From: Methylomonas sp. | GTDB taxonomy: Bacteria; Pseudomonadota; Gammaproteobacteria; Methylococcales; Methylomonadaceae | Direction: 5' to 3' | NCBI RefSeq assembly: GCF_023228165.1 | Contig: NZ_JALOBS010000006.1 | Coordinates: forward strand, 110,747 to 174,746 | DNA length: 64,000 nt | Shown: positions 43,878 through 53,070 of the stretch, in pieces | Layout: every line of letters starts with the position of its first letter | Numbering within the stretch: position 1 is the first letter of the stretch | Program-made: the position numbers and the translations under genes | The notes under the pieces: model-generated | Database searches by the model: none | What the model saw: only the letters and a program-made list of their open reading frames with translations | What the model was told of the DNA's origin: nothing

Positions 43878-44686
43878 AGACTTACCCTTTCACTGGTTAA
43901 CCTGATCAAATTGGGTGCAGTTGCAATTTCCTGGCTCGCCCAGAAGTTATCACCGGTTACGGCCTGTAATGTAGCCTCTAACCCATCAATCTTTAACTTA
44001 TCCAGTAATTGCCGATTAGCCAAACCAGGCACATTTTCAGCCCCGGCAACCAATTCAAAAATATCTACCGAACTTATCGCCTGCAGAACCAATCGCTCGG
44101 CTTTCAGTGTCATTAACGGCCGGATCAAATCCGGATGCAACATATAACCCGCCACTTCCAAAGTCTTACCATTCTGCAGTTGATTTTTTAAATCGCTGGT
44201 CTTTTCTTGCGGGCCTGCGTTGTTCATCATGGCGGCAGCCACCCGTATCCGTAGAAATTGAGTGACGAACACATCACCATTCAAAATTGGCTGCCACAGT
44301 AACAGACGATCTATCAACCCGGCATGCTGATTAACGAAATCCATTGCCAATAATGCCCCCAGGCGCGCACCCCACAGCGACACACTTTGGGCACCTTGCA
44401 TCTTTAACCAGCCGATTGCATCTTCAATATCTTGCAACCAAATAGACCAAGTTGACTCACCGAAATCGCCGTTACTTTCGCCGGTACCGAACAAATCCAA
44501 AACCAGCACCGCAATGCCTTGTTCCGCCAAGGCTTTTGCCTGCAAGGCCACCATTCGGCGGGATTTGTTCATTTCCTCGGCAAATGCCGGTATATGTAAC
44601 ACAGTCCGATTAATAGTTAAGTCGCCCGGAGGCCAATAAACCGCAAACAAAGACCCAGAACGACAATCAATAAATAAAGGTTGCAT
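43868..44686 (-). CDS. Exosortase A-associated alpha/beta hydrolase-like protein 2
   Basis: A 272-residue alpha/beta hydrolase-fold protein matching TIGR03101. Motifs: LHIPAFAEEMNKSRRMVALQAKALAEQGIAVLVLDLFGTGESNGDF and DIEDAIGWLKMQGAQSVSLWGARLGALLAMDF. The nucleophile elbow is WGARLGA, without Ser or Cys, so it may lack hydrolytic activity and serve as a partner of hydrolase 1 or a binding protein. Upstream lies a gap of 325 bases to the carrier protein gene. Confidence 0.87.
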   Translation of the reverse strand: MQPLFIDCRSGSLFAVYWPPGDLTINRTVLHIPAFAEEMNKSRRMVALQAKALAEQGIAVLVLDLFGTGESNGDFGESTWSIWLQDIEDAIGWLKMQGAQSVSLWGARLGALLAMDFVNQHAGLIDRLLLWQPILNGDVFVTQFLRIRVAAAMMNNAGPQEKTSDLKNQLQNGKTLEVAGYMLHPDLIRPLMTLKAERLVLQAISSVDIFELVAGAENVPGLANRQLLDKLKIDGLEATLQAVTGDNFWASQEIATAPNLIRLTSERVSLWQ

Positions 44687-45011
44687 GATTTAACAAAAGA
44701 CAAATTTAAGCGGAATTTTTTGCACAGTACACGTCGATAAACAAGCATATCTAGATAAAACATCATCTCTGACACACTTCCATATCGGTAGCGAAGGATC
44801 CCAAGGATTGTTTCCGGCACGAATTGTAATCACTCACTAAGTTTTGCTGGCAATCCGATTACGATGACTACCTGCCCCAGCCAAGGCAAAAACCTAACCA
44901 TATGCTGACTTCATGCAGGATCGAACTCATTAACCAAACTGCCAGATAACACCGAACCGATAGATATTAGCTGCAAGTGCATAAAATAACCAATACGGTG
45001 CTCAACAAACA
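44687..45011. other. Gene-free stretch between hydrolase 2 and carrier protein genes
   Basis: 325 bases with no credible frame. I see no strong hairpin or repeat. It probably holds the promoter of the hydrolase 2/hydrolase 1/glycosyltransferase unit, which reads leftward, and the 3' end of the carrier protein transcript. A short minus-strand frame at 44617-44820 that runs into it is a shadow. Confidence 0.5.
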
Positions 45012-45266
45012 TCAAGCAGATTTCAATTTCTCTTCGACAAAAGTAACCAAGGTGCCCACTGTTTCAAAGACCGATGCATCGATTTCGTCATCATCGACAA
45101 CAAAACCGAACTGATCCTCCAGACTGGTGATGACGGTAACTACCGCCATAGAGTCAAATTCGGGAATGGTACCCAATAAAAGACTATTGGGTAGAAACGT
45201 TTGACGTGCTTCGTCAATTCCTAAAACTCGGTATAAAATTGCATTTACCTGATTCAATAATTCCAC
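45012..45266 (-). CDS. Acyl carrier protein
   Basis: An 84-residue carrier protein. The phosphopantetheine attachment Ser39 is in PEFDSMAVVTVI; the following helix LEDQFGFVVDDDEIDASVFETVGTLVTFVEEKL is typical ACP helix II to IV. The start is GTG at 45266 with AGGA at the right distance. It is not the fatty-acid ACP (that has DSLDTVEL). XrtA loci often include such a carrier protein. Its probable partner is the AMP-forming ligase encoded at 38771-40357. Confidence 0.88.
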   Translation of the reverse strand: MELLNQVNAILYRVLGIDEARQTFLPNSLLLGTIPEFDSMAVVTVITSLEDQFGFVVDDDEIDASVFETVGTLVTFVEEKLKSA

Positions 45267-45439
45267 ATTAATTCCTGATAAAGTTTAGACTATTGATTTA
45301 AAACAAATATATATTATTCAATACAATCCAATGTTGACATGAACAGTGCGGAGATCATACATTCCCTAACATACATGGGCAAACCGTTTTACGCGTTTCC
45401 CTTACTCTGACGGATTTTGTAGAAAAACCTCCACACAAT

Positions 45440-46633
45440 ATGAGCACACCAAATTTCCCGGCACCTAGCATCCCCCCCTCTGCTTTACTTGATTTTGTTA
45501 CGAATAAGCGCCCAGTTAAAACTGATGTTCCATCTATTTTGAGCATTAAAGATGCTCGATTCACGACCAGTGGACGTGCTTCTATCGCTTTAGCTCTTGA
45601 ACATGCCAACATCACAACAGGCGATGAAGTTTTAATTCCTGCTTATCATTGCGAGGCGATGGTTGCGCCAGCACGATGGCTGGGAGCTACGACTATTTTT
45701 TATAAAATTAATCCGGATACCAGCATTCAACTTGAGGATATAGACGCAAAAATCACCTCGAAAACCCGGGCAATCATTGTTACTCATTACTTTGGTTTCG
45801 AACAGCAATTGCAACAAATTAGAGCGTTATGTACAAAGCATGCCATTGTTTTGATTGAAGACTGCGCCCATGCCCTGTTTGGCTTGTCTTCAGGACAACC
45901 GATCGGCACTACCGGCGATTACGCTGTCGCCAGTTGCATGAAGTTCCTTCCAATTTACGAAGGAGGATTGATTTGCTCAACAAGTCGAGATATCTCGGAT
46001 ATAAAACTCTCGTCGCCTTCGTTAATTTTTCAAATTAAATCAGCGATTAATTGCCTGGAAGCGGCGGTTTTTTATCATCGTTTAGGATTGCTGGGCCGGC
46101 TCATTAACGCATCTTTCAAACTCAAGGATAAGCTATGGGCTTTTCTGAAAAGTCTGAAACCGGATCGTCAAGGCATTGGCCTGGGACCTTCTTCTTCAGA
46201 AGGCGGTTTCGGCCTGGACGAAGCATGGATACACAAAACCATGTCCATATTTTCCGACCGGATAGTCCGAAACGCCGAGCTTAGTTATATGGCTGAGCAA
46301 CGCCGTCAAAATTATCAGACTCTTCATCAGTCATTGCAGACCTTACCAGGTTGCCATCCTTTATTTCCAGCGCTGCCGGATCACACAGTACCTTGGGTTT
46401 ACCCTTTATATGTCAGCCATCCTGAGAAATATTTTCTCACCCTTAAAATGCAAGGCGTGCCCGTTTGGCGCTTCGGTGAATTTCTCGACGCGGCAGTCAC
46501 AAAAGATGTTTGCCCTATCAGCGTTGAATACTCCAAGCATATTTTTCAGTTTCCTTGCCACCAATCGTTAACACCCGGCGAAATCGACTGGATGTTGAAC
46601 AAAATCAAAGAAATATTTTCGGACAAATCATGA
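45440..46633 (+). CDS. DegT/DnrJ/EryC1/StrS family PLP protein (sugar aminotransferase type)
   Basis: A 397-residue PLP protein. Motifs: GRASIALALEHANITTGDEVLIPAYHCEAMV for the cofactor ring pocket, LIEDCAHALFG for the PLP-nitrogen Asp, and SCMKFLPIYEGGLI with the Schiff-base Lys (CMKFL in place of the usual SFxxxK). Members transaminate keto-sugars for surface polymers. The divergence around the active site makes the substrate uncertain. The stop overlaps the ATG of the GNAT gene (ATGA). Confidence 0.85.
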   Translation: MSTPNFPAPSIPPSALLDFVTNKRPVKTDVPSILSIKDARFTTSGRASIALALEHANITTGDEVLIPAYHCEAMVAPARWLGATTIFYKINPDTSIQLEDIDAKITSKTRAIIVTHYFGFEQQLQQIRALCTKHAIVLIEDCAHALFGLSSGQPIGTTGDYAVASCMKFLPIYEGGLICSTSRDISDIKLSSPSLIFQIKSAINCLEAAVFYHRLGLLGRLINASFKLKDKLWAFLKSLKPDRQGIGLGPSSSEGGFGLDEAWIHKTMSIFSDRIVRNAELSYMAEQRRQNYQTLHQSLQTLPGCHPLFPALPDHTVPWVYPLYVSHPEKYFLTLKMQGVPVWRFGEFLDAAVTKDVCPISVEYSKHIFQFPCHQSLTPGEIDWMLNKIKEIFSDKS

Positions 46634-47619
46634 ATTGGCATTTATATCCTATAGCCGAATTTAAGCAATACAGCGAAAGCTGGGATAGACTCAATAAACA
46701 AGAGGCTAATACACCCCTACTGTCCAGCGATTTCGTAAGCCCTTTACTCGACTATTTTTCGAACAGCACAGACAAACTGGCGATACACGGCGATAGCCGG
46801 AATCCCACCGCCATGGCTATTGTTAGAAAGGCCAAGTTCGGCGTATGGGAAACGTTGCAGCCATCGCAAGCTCCGCTGGGGTTATGGCTGCAGAATAAAG
46901 CCATCCCTACGGCCTCTTTGCTGTCGCAATTACGTAAAGCTTTGCCTTTCCCCACCTTGCTTGCCGGCATCACCCAACAGGACCCCGATTTATTGCCAAG
47001 ACCCGTAAAATCCAGCGGGTTAAGCACGCTGGATTATATTCAAACGGCACGCGTTAGCGTAAAGGGTAGTTTTGACGATTATTGGTCACAGCGCGGAAAA
47101 AATTTACGGCAAAACTTGAATCGGCAGCGCAATCGTTTAGCGCGCGAAGAAGTTCAAGTGACATTAAAGATAATTACTGCAGCTGAAGAAATACCGCAAG
47201 CAATAGTAGATTACGGCCGACTGGAATCGGCCGGCTGGAAAAATGCAGGTGGCACGGCTATCCACATCGACAACGACCAAGGCAAATTTTATCGCGATAT
47301 GCTGATTAATTTTTGCCACCGTCAGGATGCCTTGATTTTCCAGTATCACTATGACGACCGGCTAGTGGCCACCGATCTATGTATAAAAGATGGCCATAGT
47401 TTAATTATCCTAAAAACCACTTATGACGAAACCATAACCACATCTTCACCGGCTATGCTGATGCGTAAAGAGGCATTTGAATATATTTTCAACAATCAGT
47501 TAGTGGAAAAAATAGAGTTTTATGGCAAGGTGATGGATTGGCATACTAAGTGGAGTGAGGAAATAAGAGTCTTGTATCATATTAATTATTACTCTAATTT
47601 AATGCATTTTATTAAATGA
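46630..47619 (+). CDS. GNAT-fold acyltransferase (FemAB/CelD-like)
   Basis: A 329-residue protein; the ATG at 46630 overlaps the aminotransferase stop (ATGA), preferred to the open frame upstream from 46555. The body matches the GNAT domain of CelD/BcsL-type proteins in exopolysaccharide loci: DDYWSQRGKNLRQNLNRQRNRLAREE, then YGRLESAGWKNAGGTAI and FQYHYDDRLVATDLCIKDG with the acyl-CoA-binding loop. It probably acylates the amino group placed by the aminotransferase, a common aminosugar pair. Specificity is inferred. Confidence 0.82.
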   Translation: MNWHLYPIAEFKQYSESWDRLNKQEANTPLLSSDFVSPLLDYFSNSTDKLAIHGDSRNPTAMAIVRKAKFGVWETLQPSQAPLGLWLQNKAIPTASLLSQLRKALPFPTLLAGITQQDPDLLPRPVKSSGLSTLDYIQTARVSVKGSFDDYWSQRGKNLRQNLNRQRNRLAREEVQVTLKIITAAEEIPQAIVDYGRLESAGWKNAGGTAIHIDNDQGKFYRDMLINFCHRQDALIFQYHYDDRLVATDLCIKDGHSLIILKTTYDETITTSSPAMLMRKEAFEYIFNNQLVEKIEFYGKVMDWHTKWSEEIRVLYHINYYSNLMHFIK

Positions 47620-47663
47620 TACCAAGACATCCTGAATAACAAGCTTATAAATAAAAATAAATT

Positions 47664-48479
47664 ATGGACATAAACTCCGAAATCGCGACAAATATAACAA
47701 CATGGTTATCGTCAAACAAGGAATTACGCATGGATGCTAATAATGATATGTTCAATCCAGAAAGACGACAATTTCATTTGGATAGATATTTTTTCGCTCA
47801 ACCATTCTGCGAAGACAAACTCGTTTTAGATGGTGCATGCGGAACAGGTTATGGCACAGCCATATTAGGCGAAAAAGCTAAACAAGCCATTGGCATTGAC
47901 ATATCCCCTGATACTATTGATTATGCTACTAACACCTATGGCGCCCAAAATATACATTTCCAGCGCTCAACAGTTGAATATACTGCATTCGAGGATGCCG
48001 CGTTTGATGTGATCGTTTCATTTGAAACTGTAGAGCATACATTGTGTCCAATTTCTCACATGATGGAAATTTCACGCCTATTAAAGCCTAATAATGGAAA
48101 GGCGATCTTGTCAGTTCCTAATAATTGGGGATTAACAGACCATCATTTTTTTGATTTTAATTATTCCTTATTTAAAGAACTATTAGATCAATTTTTTGAT
48201 GAAGTTGAATATTTATATCAAATTCCTAGAGATAAAAACACCAATATTCAACACATAGGTGCATTATCAGATATTGGTGAAAAAAATGCGCAGTGCATAA
48301 TCGCGGTATGCAGTAACGTAATCAAGCAAGACGTAAGTCAAGATAGACTATCTTATGTCATGACGGAAATATACAAAAATGCATTTATCAGGCATAACGA
48401 ATATCGAACATTGTTATATAGACAAAATACACCACTGATAACGCGCATAATTAATAAGTTAAAACTGCTTATTTCATAA
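47664..48479 (+). CDS. Class I SAM-dependent methyltransferase
   Basis: A 271-residue methyltransferase. SAM motif I is LVLDGACGTGYGTAILGEKAKQAIGIDISP; motif III region VSFETVEHTLCP. The rest resembles UbiE/Methyltransf_11 proteins in surface-polymer loci. It follows the GNAT gene by 44 bases. The composition is visibly AT-rich from here to the IS element. The substrate, sugar or lipid, is unknown. Confidence 0.85.
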   Translation: MDINSEIATNITTWLSSNKELRMDANNDMFNPERRQFHLDRYFFAQPFCEDKLVLDGACGTGYGTAILGEKAKQAIGIDISPDTIDYATNTYGAQNIHFQRSTVEYTAFEDAAFDVIVSFETVEHTLCPISHMMEISRLLKPNNGKAILSVPNNWGLTDHHFFDFNYSLFKELLDQFFDEVEYLYQIPRDKNTNIQHIGALSDIGEKNAQCIIAVCSNVIKQDVSQDRLSYVMTEIYKNAFIRHNEYRTLLYRQNTPLITRIINKLKLLIS

Positions 48480-48495
48480 ATTGCATTGGACTAAA

Positions 48496-48524
48496 CCGCT
48501 ATCGCGGTAGTGATCGCTGCGATC
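48496..48524. repeat. Two small hairpins between methyltransferase and recombinase remnant
   Basis: CCGC-TATC-GCGG (48496-48507) and GATCGC-T-GCGATC (48512-48524) stand side by side just after the methyltransferase stop. They could be the terminator of that gene or the end structure of the IS91-type element, whose ends carry hairpins. No T run follows. Confidence 0.4.
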
Positions 48525-48611
48525 CTAAGCTTTCCTGTAATTGAAAACTTAAAACTGTTCCTAATGTTAAGGGATAAGGCAACCCGCCTTACTCAAGACA
48601 GGAGCAGCATC

Positions 48612-49130
48612 ATGTCTACATCAACTCAAACCATCACAGCGTTGCGTCAACGCATGATCGACGATATGCGGATTCGTAACCTCGCCGATAATACCCAATC
48701 AGCCTACCTGCAACAGGTTATCGCTTATGTATTTTCACCGTTCCCCGGATGAACTTGATCAGGAAGCGATTCGTGCTTATCAGGTTTATTTAACAAAGAC
48801 CCGCAGACTTTCTCCGAGCAGCATCAGTGTGGCCACCGGCGCGCTGCGCTTTTAGTACAAAGTCACGCTCAAACGCGACTGGGCCATTGATGAGATCCCC
48901 ATGCCTAAACGGCCCTTCAAGCTGCCGGTGATTCTTAATGGTGAGGAAGTCATGCATTTCCTGGCTTCGGTCAACAGCATCAAGCATCGAACGATTCTCA
49001 TGACGGCCTACGCAGCGGGGCTGCGGGTCTCCGAAGCCATTCATCTCAAGGTGAGCGACCTCGATAGCCAGCGTATGATGCTGCGCGTCGATCAAGGGAA
49101 AGGGCGCAAGGATCGTAACCGGCCAGCGGT
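48612..49130 (+). pseudogene. Broken tyrosine recombinase (IS91-associated integrase)
   Basis: Starts intact at the ATG at 48612 with the SAM-like N-terminal domain (MRIRNLADNTQSAYLQQV). After QQVIAY the frame shifts near 48729. The next frame reads YFHRSPDELDQEAIRAYQVYLTK, then a stop (TAG) occurs at about 48853-48855 in LRF*YKV, then MPKRPFKLPVILNGEEV and TAYAAGLRVSEAIHLKVSDLDSQRMMLRVDQGKGRKDR, where homology ends. The catalytic C-terminal half with the second Arg, His and Tyr is missing. Such recombinases often precede IS91-type transposase genes, as here. Confidence 0.8.
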
Positions 49131-49262
49131 ACCGCCTATAAAAAATAAACCGCCTGCGGCATGCTGTGATTTTTTTAGCAGGAGCAGGTATGTGTTGGCG
49201 CCAACAGTTCTGCCTACCGACAGCAACACGCTGAGTCCCTCAGGTATGGGCAGTACTGTAAG

Positions 49263-50282
49263 ATGAGTGCAATCGAACGTTGCCGCACCGCGGCTCTCGA
49301 CGGCCATGTCGAGGAGTGCGATCACTGCGGCCATCAGCGCATTGCCTACAACAGTTGCCGCAATCGGCACTGCCCTAAATGCCAGTCACTGGTGCGCGCG
49401 CAATGGCTGGAAGATCGCCAGGCCGACCTCATTCCCGTTGAGTATTTTCATGTGGTCTTTACGCTGCCCGAGGCCATCGCCACCCCCAAGCACTTGGGCG
49501 CCGAGATCGGCTTCATCGCCATACTTCATACCTGGGGCCAAAACTTGTAGCATCATCCGCATTTGCATTGTGTCATTCCGGGTGGTGGTTTAAGTGCCGA
49601 CCGCGAGGGCTGGATTGCCTGTCGCCCAGGCTTCTTTTTGCCAGTACGCGTACTGTCTCGGTTGTTTCGTCGCTTGTTTCTGGCGCAGTTGCAGACTGCC
49701 TTTGACGCTGGGCAGTTGCACTTTTTCAACGCCCTTGAAGCGCTGCAAAGTCCCGATATCTTTGCCCGGTATCTGGCTCCGGTAAAAAAGGTCGAATGGG
49801 TGGTTTACGCCAAGCCACCATTTGGTGGTCCTCAGCATGTTCTCGAGTATCTGGGGCGCTATACGCATCGGGTGGCCATTGCCAATCATCGTCTGATCGA
49901 ATGCATCGATGGCAAGGTCCGCTTTCACTGGAAGGATTACCGACACGAATCGCGCCAAAAGATGATGTGCCTGGATGTTGAGGAGTTTATCCGCCGCTTC
50001 CTGTTGCACATCCTGCCCAGCGGATTTCAGCGGATCCGGCATTACGGCTTGCTTGCCAATCGCTATCGCGCGGTTAAATTGGCTCTTTGTCGGCAGTTAC
50101 TCGACGCCCCCGCTCCCGCGGACAAACTCGCCGATACAACATTAGACTATCGCGACCGCTACGAACAACTCACCGGTAAATCGTTACGGGATTGTCCGAA
50201 GTGTCATCAAGGTCACATGATTTGCATCGAAACCTTCCTGCCTGGCACTCTACCTCGTGGGCCTCCGGGAGCGTGTTCATGA
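49263..50282 (+). pseudogene. IS91-family transposase, inactivated by an in-frame stop
   Basis: The frame begins inside the family zinc-finger region (MSAIERCRTAALDGHVEECDHCGHQRIAYNSCRNRHCPKCQ). It reads to GQNL at 49547, where TAG (49548-49550) stands in place of a Gln codon, then continues in the same frame through HHPHLHCVIPGGGLS to YLGRYTHRVAIANHRL, the catalytic Tyr region, and ends at 50282. A single C-to-T change explains the loss. The N-terminal 30 or so residues of the full protein are not evident upstream, so the 5' end is also damaged. The copy is dead unless the stop is suppressed. Confidence 0.85.
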
Positions 50283-50786
50283 ACACCCACTTAAAAAAAC
50301 TACTGAACGTTTCCGGAATAACCAAGCGGAACCACACCCACACTTTGACCAGAGATGGCAAGTTAAGGGGGAACACGCTCAAGCCACGACAAGTTTGGGC
50401 AATGCCGTGGGATTTCCAGTCGTTAGACATTCAGAAATTCTGTTATAAATTAATTTGCAGGTTTGGCTGTACGCCTTACTCCTGCGTGAGCATCCGGCTT
50501 TGATGGTGCAGTTCTAATTCAATCCCCATAGCTCCAATGCCTTTGCGGCGGTTCAGTCCAACAGGATTTTCAGTCAACCGGTCGCGGTGATAGTCCAACA
50601 TGGTTATCATGCTCATTTACACCGCAACCGCTAGACTAAAAACCCTCTTCACTACTTATAGGCGCCTCGAAAACACGGCCCCATGAAAAAACAACCTCAC
50701 CCCATTCACAAAAATGGCCAATTTGCCTCCAAAGAACGCGAATCCGAGCTTGATAAGCTAAGCAATATTTTGCAGGTCGAACTGGG
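50283..50786. other. Gene-poor stretch after IS91 remnant
   Basis: About 500 bases without a credible gene. A small plus-strand frame from an ATG at 50683 begins MKKQPHPIHKNGQFASKERESE and runs about 58 codons into the 3' end of the next gene; it could be the start of a truncated gene and I recognise no family in it. No long repeat was found. The stretch likely represents the far end of the inserted element plus scar. Confidence 0.45.
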
Positions 50787-52130
50787 TTATAAATTTAGTA
50801 TTTTATGCATATGTTCAATAATCTTTTCGGAAGCGCCCATTTTTTCCTTTATGATCTGAGTGTATCGCTGAACATAAACTTCACCAAACTGTCTGTCTTT
50901 AAGCATTGTGAAGAATAATTCCCCTAGATCATCGTAACCGGAGCACTCAATAAGGGCATGCTTGTCGCGCATTTTCCGGTATAACAAATACGAAGTGGAG
51001 TTTTCTTTTGTCCAGTATTGATGAGGCCCAACTACCACCGGTTTTGAATATCTCATAGGCTCGAGCACGCCGTGCCCTCTTCCGGCAAACGCTATTTCGG
51101 CCTGTTGGTAAAAATAGGATAATTCTCCAAAGGTATCCACAACAATCAACTTTTTACTGGACATAGCATTGATGCCTTGGCTACGCATTTCGTAATCAAT
51201 TCCTTGGTTATCCAAAAAATTTGTTAATTTAGCCATCATTGTTTTATCGTTTACATAACGAGGTGCGATAACCAAGATTACGTCGGGAAAACTGGTTTGT
51301 ATATACTTCCAAGCAAATGTAAGCGCTTTTTGCTCTTCAAAGGCATTGACTGATCCAGCAACAATCAAGCGAAACTTTCCAGCGATTTGTTGAAAATATT
51401 CATCAATTTCGTGGCCGCACGATTGAAAACAATCAGAAAAGACATTGTCGAACTTAATGTCTCCGACAATTGTTATTTTGTCCTTAGAGATATTGTGTAA
51501 TTCTAAGTCCTTACCAATTTCGGCATTTGGCGCATACCAGTGCTTGACGGCTTCTCGGAATAACCCTGAAAACAATTTGTGCTCCATCAAATCGATTCTG
51601 CTATGGATTTGTTTTTTATAAAGACACGCATTAATAACCACAATCGGTATATGACGCCTTAAACAGCCGATAGGTAACGACATATCTTGTCTGATTGGAA
51701 AATAACCATGCAGACTCGGTCCTTCAACAAATACGCAATATCGAATAGGATTATGACAAAAAAACTGCTTCACAAGCGTAGGATTAGTAGGAAATCGATG
51801 CATAACGATGGCTTGTCGATAGGTATCCGAAAAAACCTTAGCATATTGAGGTTGGCCAGGAATCAAAATCAACCTGCTCGTAGGCCACTTTTGTTGTACT
51901 TGCTTCAGGAATGCGCTAGCCGCCTTAAGCTCGCCAATTGTCGCAGCATAGATTAAAATATAAGCAGCTTGATCAATAGGTGCCTTTTCACCACCCCTGA
52001 AAAAATAATTTTCCAATCGACTGAACTCAGCACCATTGCTCGATGATGTACGCTTATGCTTGACTAGCGCTAGATAAAGATACGAAATGAAGCTATGGAA
52101 AAGAATTTTTAATTTTGTCATTAGTGTCAT
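50787..52130 (-). CDS. Divergent Kdo-transferase-like glycosyltransferase (WaaA/GT30-like)
   Basis: A 447-residue protein with the plan of 3-deoxy-D-manno-octulosonic acid transferase. An N-terminal membrane-associated segment; AATIGELKAASAFLKQVQ where WaaA has HSVGE; FVEGPSL in place of the usual METELWP; VVINACLYKK for NARLS; ITIVGDIKFD for GNLKFD; VIAPRYVND for APRH; and TFGELSYFYQQAEIAFAGRGHGVLEPMRYSKPVVVGPH near the C-terminus. Several otherwise strict motif residues differ, so it is probably a paralogue acting in the polymer pathway and not the lipid A enzyme. Reads leftward into the IS scar. Confidence 0.75.
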   Translation of the reverse strand: MTLMTKLKILFHSFISYLYLALVKHKRTSSSNGAEFSRLENYFFRGGEKAPIDQAAYILIYAATIGELKAASAFLKQVQQKWPTSRLILIPGQPQYAKVFSDTYRQAIVMHRFPTNPTLVKQFFCHNPIRYCVFVEGPSLHGYFPIRQDMSLPIGCLRRHIPIVVINACLYKKQIHSRIDLMEHKLFSGLFREAVKHWYAPNAEIGKDLELHNISKDKITIVGDIKFDNVFSDCFQSCGHEIDEYFQQIAGKFRLIVAGSVNAFEEQKALTFAWKYIQTSFPDVILVIAPRYVNDKTMMAKLTNFLDNQGIDYEMRSQGINAMSSKKLIVVDTFGELSYFYQQAEIAFAGRGHGVLEPMRYSKPVVVGPHQYWTKENSTSYLLYRKMRDKHALIECSGYDDLGELFFTMLKDRQFGEVYVQRYTQIIKEKMGASEKIIEHMHKILNL

Positions 52131-52371
52131 TCTTTTAAATAATGATTAATCTTAAAAACGATATATTATTTGACTCATCGACGAATCATTTTATCTAGCT
52201 TGTTTTTAATGCTAAAAAACTGCCAGACCCTTTCGATGAATGCATGAGAACTATTATTTTAATACTCTTTCAGCTTTATGATCTAAATATAGACTAGATT
52301 GGCGCACCTTCGACTAAAGAAGCACATTCCCAGTCCGGCCTTACATTTTGTTAATACATTAATGTCGAGAA

Positions 52372-53058
52372 ATGAAACTTAAACAAATTATCTTTTTAAT
52401 TTTTTCTTGTTTATGCGTGCAAACCGTCTTTGCCAAAAAATCCGCTCCTTGGGTAGGAAACGACTTAAAAGGGTATTCGTGCGCAGGCAGAGGACAAGGC
52501 TTTGGGCCTTACGATTACACAAATGATGCCGATAAAAACAACACTATTGGAGGGGGAACCGACACTGCACTTACCATTGTCGAGGTCGCCCATTTTACAC
52601 CAGCTATTGAAAATTTGGTTAAGCCTAGATTTGATAGTTTTTTAGCGGACTTCGATTATACCCTTAGAGCTTGGCCGAATCATCATAAGGCATTGCTCAG
52701 TCTGGTTAGATTTACACTGGACGTCAATAAAAAAATAAGAAAACCAGAAAAAATCTATACTCCAGTAGAATGTTATTTTCAACGGGCTATTCATTTTAGC
52801 CCTAATGACGCCGCAACTTATTCGCTATATGCCTATTATTTAAGAAAAATTGGCGAACACGAACAAGCTCAGAAATTGTATGAGAAGGCACTGGAAATTC
52901 ATCCTGGCTCATCTAAAATCGAATATACTTACAGTCTATTTCTTATCGAACTCAAGCAATATGAGAAAGCACTAGAATATGCGCAAAAAGCTTATCAGCA
53001 CGGCAATCCGCCACCGGGATTAAAGAATAAATTAATAAAACTAAATGTCTGGAAATAA
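52372..53058 (+). CDS. Secreted TPR-repeat protein
   Basis: A 228-residue protein with a signal peptide (KQIIFLIFSCLCVQTVFA, cleavage near 22) and two to three tetratricopeptide repeats in the second half: DAATYSLYAYYLRKIGEHEQAQKLYEKALEIHPGS and KIEYTYSLFLIELKQYEKALEYAQKAYQHGNPP. The N-terminal region contains GYSCAGRGQGFGPYDYTN, not a known domain. It may scaffold polymer assembly in the periplasm, as TPR proteins do in exopolysaccharide loci. It is the only plus-strand gene between 50.8 and 61.7 kb. Confidence 0.83.
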   Translation: MKLKQIIFLIFSCLCVQTVFAKKSAPWVGNDLKGYSCAGRGQGFGPYDYTNDADKNNTIGGGTDTALTIVEVAHFTPAIENLVKPRFDSFLADFDYTLRAWPNHHKALLSLVRFTLDVNKKIRKPEKIYTPVECYFQRAIHFSPNDAATYSLYAYYLRKIGEHEQAQKLYEKALEIHPGSSKIEYTYSLFLIELKQYEKALEYAQKAYQHGNPPPGLKNKLIKLNVWK

Positions 53059-53070
53059 GCAGCCTTAGAT

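Larger units (their letters stand above)
48612..50286 (+). mobile_element. Degenerate IS91-type insertion element
   Basis: Combines the broken recombinase and transposase. A perfect 14-bp palindrome, GTGTTCATGAACAC, at 50273-50286 straddles the transposase stop and may be part of the replication-origin end (oriIS). Exact element boundaries cannot be set. The element separates the exopolysaccharide methyltransferase from the Kdo-transferase-like gene. Confidence 0.65.

Noticed and set aside
44617..44820. 67-residue minus-strand frame upstream of hydrolase 2
   Set aside because: No family, no good start context, overlaps a real gene.
50180..50503. Three open frames of 60-100 residues around the IS91 3' end
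   Set aside because: They are shadows of the transposase and its palindromic end; none has a plausible start or family.
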